Shown: piece after piece, positions 27,701 to 39,630 of the stretch
Layout of the letters: each line of letters opens with the position of its first letter
Numbering within the stretch: the stretch's first letter is position 1
Source: Hippophae tibetana
Lineage: Eukaryota > Streptophyta > Magnoliopsida > Rosales > Elaeagnaceae
Assembly: GCA_037013495.1 (NCBI GenBank)
Contig: CM072801.1
Span: forward strand, 81,825,816 to 81,889,815
Reading direction: 5' to 3'
DNA length: 64,000 nucleotides
Translations under genes and position numbers: made by a program
The notes under the pieces: generated by a model
The model's input: the letters and a program-made list of their open reading frames with translations, nothing else
Told to the model about the DNA's origin: nothing
Database searches by the model: none

Positions 27701-30700
27701 ATAATTTCAAAAATAACAAAACATTTGATGAATCAGACTTTCAACATCAAATGACCATAACTTTTGACTGGGGTATCGTAACGACTATTGTAATATATCA
27801 AAATCGGAGCTCGTCTCGATCCATACAATAATTGTTGGCCTAGCATTGGAACCTGATTTCCGTACCCAAATTCCATCGTTTACATAACTTATCGAAGGTT
27901 TGAAGATTTTGTCATAAATTTCCTGTTTACTTACTTTCGATTTGAATCAATAGAGCTGTAAATGAGATATTGGATCCGAAAAAGGTTTCTTTATTTATTT
28001 GGTCATTAAATCTGTATTCTTCCTAAAAACGTATGGGAGCAGAAAAAGAAAGGGGCTAGTTTTCATAATTTCAAAAATAACAAAACATTTGATGAATCAG
28101 ACTTTCAACATCAAATGACCATAACTTTTGACTGGGGTATCGTAACGACTATTGTAATATATCAAAATCGGAGCTCGTCTCGATCCATACAATAATTGTT
28201 GGCCTAGCATTGGAACCTGATTTCCGTACCCAAATTCCATCGTTTACATAACTTATCGAGGGTTTGAAGATTTTGTCGTAAATTTCCAGTTTACTTACTT
28301 TCGATTTGAATCAATAGAGCTGTAAATGAGATATTGGATCCGAAAAAGGTTTCTTTATTTATTTGGTCATTAAATCTGTATTCTTCCTAAAAACCTATGG
28401 GAGCAGAAAAAGAAAGGGGCTAGTTTTCATAATTTCAAAAATAACAAAACATTTGATGAATCAGACTTCCAACATCAAATGACCATAACTTTTGACTGGG
28501 GTATCGTAACGACTATTGTAATATATCAAAATCGGAGCTCGTCTCGATCCATACAATAATTGTTGGCCTAGCATTGGAACCTAATTTCCGTACCCAAATT
28601 CCATCGTTTACATAACTTATAGAGGGTTTGAAGATTTAGTCGTAAATTTGCGGTTTACTTTCCTTCGATGTGATTCAATAGAGCTGTCAATGAGATATTG
28701 GTTCCGACAAAGGTTTCTTTATTTATTTGGTCATTAAATCTGTATTCTTCCTAAAAACGTATGGGAGCAGAAAAAGAAAGGGGCTAGTTTTCAAAACTTC
28801 AAAAATATGAAAACATTTGATGAATCAGACTTCCAACATCAAATGACCATAACTTTTGACTGGGGTATCGTAACGACTATTATAATATATCAAAATCGGG
28901 GCTCGTCTCGATCCATACAATAATTGTTGGCCTAGCATTGGAACCTGATTTCCGTACCCAAATTCCATCGTTTACATAACTTATCGAGGGTTTTAAGATT
29001 TTATCGTAAATTTGCGGTTTACTTACTTTCGATTTGAATCAATAGAGCTGTCAATGAGATATTGGATCCGAAAAAGGTTTCTTTATTTATTTGGTCATTA
29101 AATCTGTATTCTTCCTAAAAAACTATGGGAGCAGAAAAAGAAAGGGGCTAGTTTTCATAATTTCAAATATAACAAAACATTTGATGAATCAGACTTCCAA
29201 TATCAAATGACCATAACTTTTGACTAGGGTATCGTAACGACTATTATAATATATCACATCGGAGCTCGTCTCGATCCATACAATAATTGTTGGCCTCGGA
29301 ATGGAACCTGATTTCTGTACCCAAATTCCATCGTTTACATAACTTATCGAGGGTTTTAAGATTTTGTCGTAAATTTGCGGTTTACTTACCTTCGATATGA
29401 TTCAATAGAGCGGTCAATGAGATATTGGTTCCGACAAAGGTTTCTTTATTTATTTGGTCATTAAATCTGTATTCTTCCTAAAAAACTATGGGAGCAGAAA
29501 AAGAAAGGGGCTAGTTTTCATAATTTCAAATATAACAAAACATTTGATGAATCAGACTTCCAACATCAAATGACCATAACTTTTGACTGGGGTATCGTAA
29601 CGACTATTATAATATATCAAATCGGAGCTCATCTCAATCCATACAATAATTGTTGGCCTCGGAATGGAACCTGGTTTCTATAACCAAATTCCATCGCTTA
29701 CATAACTTATCGAGGGTTTGAAGATTTTATCGTAAATTTCCAGTTTACTTACTTTCGATTTGAATCAAGAGAGCTGTAAATGAGATATTGGATCCGACAA
29801 AGGTTTCTTTATTTATTTGGTCATTAAATCTGTATTCTTCCTAAAAACGTATGGGAGCAGAAAAAGAAAGGGGCTAGTTTTCATAATTTCAAAAATAACA
29901 AAACATTTGATGAATGAGACTTCCAACATCAAATGACCATAACTTTTAACTAGGGTATCGTAACGACTATTATAATATATCAAAATCGGAGCTCGTCTCG
30001 ATCCATACAACAATTGTTGGCCTAGCATTGGAACCGGATTTCCGTACCCAAATTCCATCTTTTACATAACTTATCAAGGGTTTGAAGATTTTGTCGTAAA
30101 TTTCCAGTTTACTTACTTTCGATTTGAATCAATAGAGCTATAAATGAGATATTGGATCCGAAAAAAGTTTCTTTATTTATTTAGTCATTAAATCAGTATT
30201 CTTCCTAAAAAAACTATGGGAGCAGAAAAAGAAAGGGGCTAGTTTTCATAATTTAAAAAATAACAAAACATTTGATGAATCAGACTTTCAACATCAAATG
30301 ACCATAACTTTTGACTGGGGTATCGTAACGACTATTGTAATATATCAAAATCGGAGCTCGTCTCGATCCATACAATAATTGTTGGCCTAGCATTGGAACC
30401 TCATTTCCGTACCCAAATTCCATCGTTTACATAACTTATCGAGGGTTTGAAGATTTTGTCATAAATTTCCTGTTTACTTACTTTCGATTTGAATCAATAG
30501 AGCTGTAAATGAGATATTGGATCCGAAAAAGGTTTCTTTATTTATTTGGTCATTAAATCTGTATTCTTCCTATAAACGTATGGGAGCAGAAAAAGAAAGG
30601 GGCTAGTTTTCATAATTTCAAAAATAACAAAACATTTGATGAATCAGACTTTCAACATCAAATGACCATAACTTTTGACTGGGGTATCGTAACGACTATT

Positions 30701-31634
30701 GTAATATATCAAAATCGGAGCTCGTCTCGATCCATACAATAATTGTTGGCCTAGCATTGGAACCTGATTTCCGTACCCAAATTCCATCGTTTACATAACT
30801 TATCGAGGGTTTGAAGATTTTGTCATAAATTTCCGGTTTACTTACTTTCGATTTGAATCAATAGAGCTGTAAATGAGATATTGGATCCGAAAAAGGTTTC
30901 TTTATTTATTTGGTCATTAAATCTGTATTCTTCCTAAAAACCTATGGGAGCAGAAAAAGAAAGGGGCTAGTTTTCATAATTTCAAAAATAACAAAACATT
31001 TGATGAATCAGACTTCCAACATCAAATGACCATAACTTTTGACTGGGGTATCGTAACGACTATTGTAATATATCAAAATTGTAGCTCGTCTCGATCCATA
31101 CAATAATTGTTGGCCTAGCATTGGAACCTGATTTCCGTACCCAAATTCCATCGTTTACATAACTTATAGAGGGTTTGAAGATTTTGTCGTAAATTTGCGG
31201 TTTACTTTCCTTCGATATGATTCAATAGAGCTGTCAATGAGATATTGGTTCCGACAAAGGTTTCTTTATTTATTTGGTCATTAAATCTGTATTCTTCCTA
31301 AAAACGTATGGGAGCAGAAAAAGAAAGGGGCTAGTTTTCAAAACTTCAAAAATATGAAAACATTTGATGAATGAGACTTCCAACATCAAATGACCATAAC
31401 TTTTAACTAGGCTATCGTAACGACTATTATAATATATCAAATCGGACCTCGTCTCGATCCATACAATAATTGTTGGCCTCGGATTGGAACCTGATTTCTG
31501 TACCCAAATTCCATCGTTTACATAACTTATCGAGGGTTTTAAGATTTTGTCGTAAATTTGCGGTTTACTTACCATAGATATGATTCAATAGAGTTGTCAA
31601 TGAGATATTGGTTCCGATAAAGGTTTCTTTATTT
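24723..31634. repeat. 7-monomer (2546-bp) higher-order repeat, two full units and a truncated third
   Basis: Unit a runs 24723-27268 (starts 24723 S, 25087, 25451, 25815, 26179, 26543, 26906). Unit b runs 27269-29814 (27269 S, 27633, 27997, 28361, 28725, 29089, 29452). Unit c is 29815-31634 (29815, 30179, 30544, 30908, 31272). Positions 2 to 5 share AATCAGTATTC, TCATAAATTTCC, AAAACCTATGGG and ATATGAAAAC. Units b and c also share GGAACCGG (27485 and 30031) and TTTAGTCATT. Unit c stops after five monomers and the next S follows at 31635. Confidence 0.85.
31272..31634. repeat. Chimeric monomer at a duplication junction
   Basis: The 5' part (AAAACTTC, ATATGAAAAC) continues position 5 of the 7-monomer HOR and matches 28725. 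After the shared text CATTTGATGAAT (31361-31372) it switches to GAGACTTCC, TTTTAACTAGG and CGGACCTCG, which match 52803 onward in the long-range duplication. The breakpoint is between about 31356 and 31373. One end of the 7-monomer block and one end of the 21.4-kb-distant duplication therefore fall in the same few bases. Confidence 0.8.
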
Positions 31635-33816
31635 ATTTGGTCATTAAATCTGTATTCTTCCTAAAAACGTATGGGAGCAGAAAAAGAAAGGGGCTAGTTT
31701 TCAAAACTTCAAAAATACGAAATCATTTGATGAATCAGACTTCCAACATCAAATGACCAAAACTTTTAACTAGGGTATCGTAACGACTATTATAATATAT
31801 CAAAATCGGAGCTCGTCACGATCCATACAATAATTGTTGGCCTAGCATTGGAACCTGATTTCCATACCCAAATTCCATCTTTTACATAACTAATCGAGGG
31901 TTTGAAGATTTTGTCTTAAATTTCCGGTTTACTTACTTTCGATTTGAATCAATAGAGCTGTAAATGAGATATTGGATCTGAAAAAAGTTTCTTTATTTAT
32001 TTGGTTATTAAATCAGTATTCTTCCTAAAAAACTATGGGAGCAGAAAAAGAAAGGGGCTAGTTTTCAAAATTTCAAAAATAACAAAACATTTGATGAATC
32101 AGACTTTCAACATCAAATGACCATAACTTTTGACTGGGGTATCGTAACGACTATTGTAATATATCAAAATCGGAGCTCGTCTCGATCCATACAATAATTG
32201 TTGGCCTAGCATTGGAACCTTATTTCCGTACCCAAATTCCATCGTTTACATAACTTATCGAGGGTTTGAAGATTTTGTCATAAATTTCCGGTTTACTTAC
32301 TTTCGATTTGAATCAATAGAGCTATAAATGAGATATTGGATCCGAAAAAGGTTTCTTTATTTATTTGGTCATTAAATCTGTATTCTTCCTAAAAACGTAT
32401 GGGAGTAGAAAAAGAAAGGGGCTAGTTTTCATAATTTCAAAAATAACAAAACATTTGATGAATCAGACTTCCAACATCAAATGACCATAAGTTTTGACTG
32501 GGGTATCGTAACGACTATTATAATATATCAAATCGGAGCTCGTCTCGATCCATACAATAATTGTTGGCCTCGGAATGGAACTTGATTTCTGTACCCAAAT
32601 TCCATCGTTTACATAACTTATCGAGGGTTTTAAAATTTTGTCGTAAATTTGCGATTTACTTACCTTCGATATGATTCAATAGAGCTGTCAATGAGATATT
32701 GGTTCCGACAAAGGTTTCTTTATTTATTTGGTCATTAACTCTGTATTCTTCCTAAAAAACTATGGGAGTAGAAAAAGAAAGGGGCAAGTTTTCAAAACTT
32801 CAAAAATACGAAAACATTTGATGAATCAGACTTCCAACATCAAATGACCATAACTTTTAACTAGGGTATCGTAACGACTATTATAATATATAAAGATTGG
32901 AGCTCATCTCGATCCATAAAATAATTGTTGGCCTAGCATTGGAACATGATTTCCGTACCCAAATTCCATCTTTTACATAACTTATCGAGGGTTTGAAGAT
33001 TTTGTCGTAAATTTCCAGTTTACTTACTTTCGATTTGAATCAATAGAGCTGTAAATGAGATATTGGATCCAACAAAGGTTTCTTTATTTATTTGGTCATT
33101 AAATCTGTATTCTTCCTAAAAACGTATGGGAGCAGAAAAAGAAAGGGGCTAGTTTTTAAAATTTCAAAAATAACAAAACATTTGATGAATGAGACTTCCA
33201 ACATCAAATGACCATCACTTTTGACTAGGGTATCGTAACGACTATTATAATATATCAAATCGGAGCTCGTCTCGTTCCATACAATAATTGTTGGCCTCGG
33301 AATGGAACCTGATTTCTGTACCCAAATTCCATCGTTTACATAACTTATCGAGGGTTTTAAGATTTTGTCGTACATATTCGGTTTACTTACCTTCGATATG
33401 ATTCAATAGAACTGTCAATGAGATATTAGTTCCGAGAAAAGGTTTCTTTATTTTTTGGTCATTAAATCTGTATTCTTCCTAAAAACGTATGGGAGCAGAA
33501 AAAGAAAGGGGCATGTTTTCAAAGCTTCAAAAATACGAAAACATTTGATGAATCAGACTTCCAACATCAAATGACCATAACTTTTAACTAGGGTATCGTA
33601 ACGACTATTATAATATATCAAAATCGGAGCTCGTCTCGATCCATACAATAATTGTTGGCCAAGCATTGGAACCTGATTTCCGTACCCAAATTCCATCTTT
33701 TACATAACTTATCGAGGGTTTTAAGATTTTGTCATAAATTTGCGGTTTACTTACCTTCGATATGATTCAATAGCGCTGTCAATGAGATATTGGTTCCGAC
33801 AAAGGTTTCATTATTT

Positions 33817-34906
33817 ATTTGGTCATTAAATCTGTATTCTTCCTAAAAACTATGGGAGGAGAAAAAGAAAGGGGCTAGTTTTCAAAACTTCAAAAATACG
33901 AAATCATTTGATGAATGAGACTTCCAACATCTAATGACCATAACTTTTAACTAGGGTATCGTAACGACTATTATAATATATCAAAATCGGAGCTCGTTTC
34001 GATCCATATAATAATTGTTGGCCTAGCATTGGAACCTGATTTCCGTACCCAAATTCCATATTTTACATAACTTATCGAGGGTTTGAAGATTTTGTCGTAA
34101 CTTTCCGGTTTACTTACTTTCGATTTGAATCAATAGAGCTGTAAATGAGATATTGGATCCGACAAAGGTTTCTTTATTTATTTGGTCATTAAATCTGTAT
34201 TCTTCTTAAAAAACTATGGGAGTAGAAAAAGAAAGGGGCTAGTTTTCATAATTTCAAAAATAACAAACCATTTGATGAATCAGACTTCCAACATCAAATG
34301 ACCATAACTTTTGACTGGGGTAACGTAACGACTATTATAATATATCAAATCGGAGCTCGTCTCAATCCATACAATAATTGTTGGCCTCGGAATGGAACCT
34401 GGTTTCTGTACCCAAATTCCATCGTTTACATAACTTATCGAGTGTTTGAAGATTTTGACGTAAATTTGCGGTTTACTTACCTTCGATATGATTCAATAGA
34501 TCTATCAATGAGATATTGGTTCCGACAAAGGTTTCTATATTTATTTGGTCATTAAATCTGTATTCTTCCTAAAAAACTATGGGAGGAGAAAAAGAAAGGG
34601 GCTAGTTTTCAAAACTTCAAAAATACGAAATCATTTGATGAATGAGACTTCCAACATCTAATGACCATAACTTTTAACTAGGGTATCGTAACGACTATTA
34701 TAATATATCAAAATCGGAGCTCGTTTCGATCCATATAATAATTGTTGGCCTAGCATTGGAACCTGATTTCCGTACCCAAATTCCATATTTTACATAACTT
34801 ATCGAGGGTTTGAAGATTTTGTCGTAACTTTCCGGTTTACTTACTTTCGATTTGAATCAATAGAGCTGTAAATGAGATATTGGATCCGACAAAGGTTTCT
34901 TTATTT
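33817..34906. repeat. Local 2-monomer duplication within copy 1
   Basis: Monomer 33817 (GGGAGGAG, AACATCTAATG, GTTTCGATCCATAT, GTAACTTTCCGG) is repeated almost exactly at 34543, about 727 bp later. The start of the next unit, TCTTCTTAAAAAAC with GGGAGTAG (34201), is repeated at 34929. Copy 2 holds this pair only once (55255 and 55618). The extra monomer therefore arose in this copy, and CTAATG reads CAAATG there. Confidence 0.85.
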
Positions 34907-36359
34907 ATTTGGTCATTAAATCTGTATTCTTCTTAAAAAACTATGGGAGTAGAAAAAGAAAGGGGCTAGTTTTCATAATTTCAAAAATAACAAAACATTT
35001 GATGAATGAGACTTCCAACATCAAATGACCATAAATTTTGACTAGGGTATCGTAACGACTATTATAATATATCAAATCGGAGCTCGTTTCGATCCATACA
35101 ATAATTGTTGGCCTCAGAATGGAACCTGATTTCTGTACCCAAATTCCATCGCTTACATAACTTATCGAGGGTTTGAAGATTTTGTCGTAAATTTCCAGTT
35201 TACTTACTTTCGATTTGAATCAAGAGAGCTGTAAATGAGATATTGGATCCGACAAAGGTTTCTTTATTTATTTGGTCATTAAATCTGTATTCTTCCTAAA
35301 AACGTATGGGAGCAGAAAAAGAAAGGGGCTAGTTTTCATAATTTCAAAAATAACAAAACATTTGATGAATGAGACTTCCAACATCAAATGACCATAACTT
35401 TTGACTAGGGTATTGTAACGACTATTATAATATATCAAATCGAAGCTCGTCTCGATCCATACAATAATAGTTGGCCTCGGAATGGGACTTGATTTCTGTA
35501 CCCAAATTCCATCGTTTACATAACTTTTCGAGGGTTTTAAGATTTTGTCATAAATTTGCGGTTTACTTACCTTCGATATGATTGAATAGAGTTGTCAATG
35601 AGATATTGGTTCCGACAAAGGTTTCTTTATTTATTTGGTCATTAACTCTGTATTCTTCCTAAAAAACTATGGGAGTAGAAAAAGAAAGGGGCAAGTTTTC
35701 AAAACTTCAAAAATACGAAAACATTTGATGAATCAGACTTCCAACATCAAATGACCATAACTTTTAACTAGGGTATCGTAACGACTATTATAATATATCA
35801 AAATTGGAGCTCGTCTCGATCCATAAAATAATTGTTGGCCTAGCAGTGGAACCTGATTTCCCTACCCAAATTCCATCATTTACATAACTTATCGAGGGTT
35901 TAAAGATTTTGTCGTAAATTTCCGGTTTACTTACTTTCGATTTGAATCAATAGAGCTGTAAATGAGATATTGGATCCGAAAAATGTTTCTTTATTTATTT
36001 GGTCAATAAATCTGTATTCTTCCTAAAAAACTATGGGAGGAGAAAAAGAAAGGGGCTAGTTTTCATAATTTTAAAAATAACAAAACATTTGATGAATCAG
36101 ACTTCCAACATCAAATGACCATAACTTTTGACTGGGGTAACGTAACGACTATTATAATATATCAAATCGGAGCTCGTCTCGATCCATATAATAATTGTTG
36201 GCCTCGGAATGGAACCTGATTTCTGTACCCAAATTCCATCGTTTACATAACTTATCGAGGGTTTGAAGATTGTGTCCTAAATTTGCGGTTTACTTACCTT
36301 CGATATGATTCAATAGATCTGTCAATGAGATATAGGTTCCGAAAAAGGTTTCTATATTT

Positions 36360-36724
36360 ATTTGGTCATTAAATCTGTATTCTTCCTAAAAAACTATGGG
36401 AGCAGAAAAAAGAAAGGGGCTAGTTTTCATAATTTCAAAAATAACAAAACATTTGATGAATCAGACTTCCAACATCAAATGACCATAACTTTTGACTGTG
36501 GTATCGTAACGACTATTGTAATATATCAAAATCGGAGCTCATCTCGATTCATACAATAATTGTTGGCCTAGCATTGGAACCTGATTTCCGTACCCAAATT
36601 CCATCGTTTACATAACTTATCGAGGGTTTGAAGATTTTGTCGTAAATTTCCAGTTTACTTACCTTCGATATGATTCAATAGAACTGTCAATGAGATATTG
36701 GTTCCGAGAAAAGGTTTCTTTATT
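36360..36724. repeat. A-to-B chimeric monomer with GACTGTGG
   Basis: This 365-bp unit has six A's in CAGAAAAAAGAAAGG, GACTGTGGTATCG and A-type CAAAATCGG, CTAGCATTGG and GGGTTTGAAG. After ATTTCCAGTTTACTTAC it changes to B-type CTTCGATATGATTC, GTCAATGAG and GGTTCCGAGAAAAGG, then the short TTTATTTTTTGG boundary. An equivalent unit lies at 57071 in the long-range copy. The switch is inside GGTTTACTTAC-type text shared by both lineages. Confidence 0.8.
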
Positions 36725-37088
36725 TTTTGGTCATTAAATCTGTATTCTTCCTAAAAACGTATGGGAGCAGAAAAAGAAAGGGGCTTGTTTTCAAAGCTTC
36801 AAAAATACGAAAACATTTGATGAATCAGACTTCCAACATCAAATGACCATAACTTTTAACTAGGGTATCATAACGACTATTATAATATATCAAAATCAGA
36901 GCTCGTCTCGATCTATACAATAATTGTTGGCCTAGCATTGGAACCTGATTTCCGTACCCAAATTCCATCTTTTACATAACTTATCGAGGGTTTTAAGATT
37001 TTGTCGTAAATTTGCGGATTACTTACCTTCGATATGATTCAATAGAGCTGTCAATGAGATATTGGTTCCGACAAAGGTTTCTTTATTT

Positions 37089-37816
37089 ATTTGGTCAATA
37101 AATCTGTATTCTTCCTAAAAACGTATGGGAGAAGAAAAAGAAAGGGGCTAGTTTTCAAAACTACATAAATACGAAAACATTTGATGAATCAGACTTCCAA
37201 CATCAAATGACCATAACTTTTGACTGGGGTATCGTAACGACTATTATAATATATCAAAATCGGGGCTCGTCTCGATCCATACAATAATTGTTGTCCTAGC
37301 ATTGGAACCTGATTTCCGTACCCAAATTCCATCTTTTACATAACTTATCGAGGGTTTTAAGATGTTGTCGTAAATTTGCGGATTACTTACCTTCGATATG
37401 ATTCAATAGAGCTGTCAATGAGATATTGGTTCCGACAAAGGTTTCTTTATTTATTTGGTCAATAAATCTGTATTCTTCCTAAAAACGTATGGGAGCAGAA
37501 AAAGAAAGGGGCTAGTTTTCAAAACTACATAAATACGAAAACATTTGATGAATCAGACTTCCAACATCAAATGACCATAACTTTTGACTGGGGTATCGTA
37601 ACGACTATTATAATATATCAAAATCGGGGCTCGTCTCGATCCATACAATAATTGTTGTCCTAGCATTGGAACCTGATTTCCGTACCCAAATTCCATCGTT
37701 TACATAACTTATCGAGGGTTTTAAGATTTTATCGTAAATTTGCGGTTTACTTACTTTCGATTTGAATCAATAGAGTTGTCAATGAGATATTGGATCAGAA
37801 AAAGGTTTCTTTATTT
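37089..37816. repeat. Adjacent duplicated monomers with ACTACATAAATACG
   Basis: Units 37089-37452 and 37453-37816 are nearly identical. Both have TTTGGTCAATAAATC, CAAAACTACATAAATACG, GGGGCTCGTCTC and TTGTCCTAGC. They differ in GGGAGAAG versus GGGAGCAG and in the 3' end. The equivalent long-range copy holds one such unit (57800-58163, with TTGGCCTAGC), which accounts for the 364-bp step in offset. Confidence 0.85.
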
Positions 37817-39630
37817 ATTTGGTCATTAAATCTGTATTCTTCCTAAAAAACTATGGGAGCAGAAAAAGAAAGGGGCTAGTTTTCATAATTTCAAATATAA
37901 CAAACCATTTGATGAATCAGACTTCCAACATCAAATGACCATCACTTTTGACTGGGGTATCGTAACGACTATTATAATATATCAAATCGGAGCTCATCTC
38001 GATCCATACAAAAATTGTTGGCCTCGGAATGGGACCTGATTTCTGTACCCAAATTCCATCGCTTACATAACTTATCGAGTGTTTGAAGATTTTGTCGTAA
38101 ATTTGCGGTTTACTTACCTTCGATATGATTCAATAGATCTGTCAATGAGATATTGGTTCCGACAAAGTTTTCTATATTTATTTTGTCATTAAATCTGTAT
38201 TCTTCCTAAAAACTATGGGAGTAGAAAAAGAAAGGGGCTAGTTTTCATAATTTCAAAAATAACAAAACATTTGATGAATCAGACTTCCAACATCAAATGA
38301 CCATAACTTTTGACTAGGTTATCGTAACGACTATTATAATATATCAAATCGGAGCTCGTCTCGATCCATACAATAATTGTTGGCCTCGGAATGGGACCTG
38401 ATTTCTGTACCCAAATTCCATCGTTTACATAACTTATCGAGGGTTTTAAGATTTTATCGTAAATTTGCGGTTTACTTACCTTCGATATGATTCAATAGAT
38501 CTGTCAATGAGATATAGGTTCCGACAAAGGTTTCTATATTTATTTGGTCATTAAATCTATATTCTTCCTAAAAAACTATGGGAGCAGAAAAAAGAAAGGG
38601 GCTAGTTTTCATAATTTCAAAAATAACAAAACATTTGATGAATCAGACTTCCAACATCAAATGACCATAACTTTTGACTGGGGTAACGTAACGACTATTA
38701 TAATATATCAAATCGGAGCTCGTCTCGATCCATACAATAATTCTTGGCCTCGGAATGGAACCTGATTTCTGTACCCAAATTCCATCGTTTACATAACTTA
38801 TCGAGGGTTTGCAGATTGTGTCGTAAATTTGCGGTTTACTTACCTTCCATCTGAATCAATAGAGCTATAAATGAGATATTGGATCCGACAAAGGTTTCTT
38901 TATTTATTTGGTCAATAAATCTGTATTCTTCCTAAAAAACTATGTGAGGTGAAAAAGAAAGGGGCTAGTTTTCATAATTTTAAAAATAACAAAACATTTG
39001 ATGAATCAGACTTACAACATCAAATGACCATAACTTTTGACTGGGGTAACGTAACGACTATTATAATATATCAAATCGGAGCTCGTCTCGATCCATACAA
39101 TAATTGTTTGCCTCGGAATGGAACCTGATTTCTGTACCCAAATTCCAACGTTTACATAACTTATCGAGGGTTTGAAGATTTTGTCGTAAATTGCCGGTTT
39201 ACTTACCTTCGATATGATTCAATAGATCTGTAAATGAGATATTGGATCCGACAAAGGTTTCTATATTTATTTGATCATTAAATCTGTATTCTTCCTAAAA
39301 AACTATGGGAGTAGAAAAAGAAACGGGCTAGTTTTCATAATTTCAAAAATAACAAAACATTTGATGAATGAGACTTCCAACATCAAATGACCATAACTTT
39401 TGACTAGGGTATCGTAACGACTATTATAATATATCAAATCAGAGCTCGTCTCAATCCATACAATAATTGTTGGCCTAGCATGGAACCTAATTTCCGTACC
39501 CAAATTCCATCGTTTACATAACTTATCGAGGGTTTGAAGATTTTGTCGTAAATTTCCGGTTTACTTACTTTCGATTTGAATCAATAGAGCTGTAAATGAG
39601 ATATGGGATCCGAAAAAGTTTTCTTTATTT

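Larger units (their letters stand above)
31635..39630. repeat. Long-range duplicated segment, copy 1, monomers 88-109
   Basis: Starts are 31635, 31999, 32363, 32726, 33090, 33453, 33817, 34180, 34543, 34907, 35270, 35633, 35997, 36360, 36725, 37089, 37453, 37817, 38180, 38542, 38906 and 39269. Homology to copy 2 begins about 31365 and ends about 39465. The offset is 21438 bp up to 34555, 21074 from about 34.9 kb, 20711 from about 36.2 kb, 20347 from about 37.8 kb and 21075 from 38906. The steps mark monomers gained or lost in one copy. Private shared marks include CCATAGATATG, GGTCATTAACTC, GATATTAGTTCCG and TAATAGTTGG. Confidence 0.9.

Noticed and set aside
29813..30058. Minus-strand open frames of 64-101 codons with a shared hydrophobic sequence, e.g. 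also 31270-31575 and 52708-53013
   Set aside because: They are the reverse reading of the monomer and recur only where a stop happens to be mutated. Equivalent monomers have stops in the same frame. There is no promoter or family resemblance.
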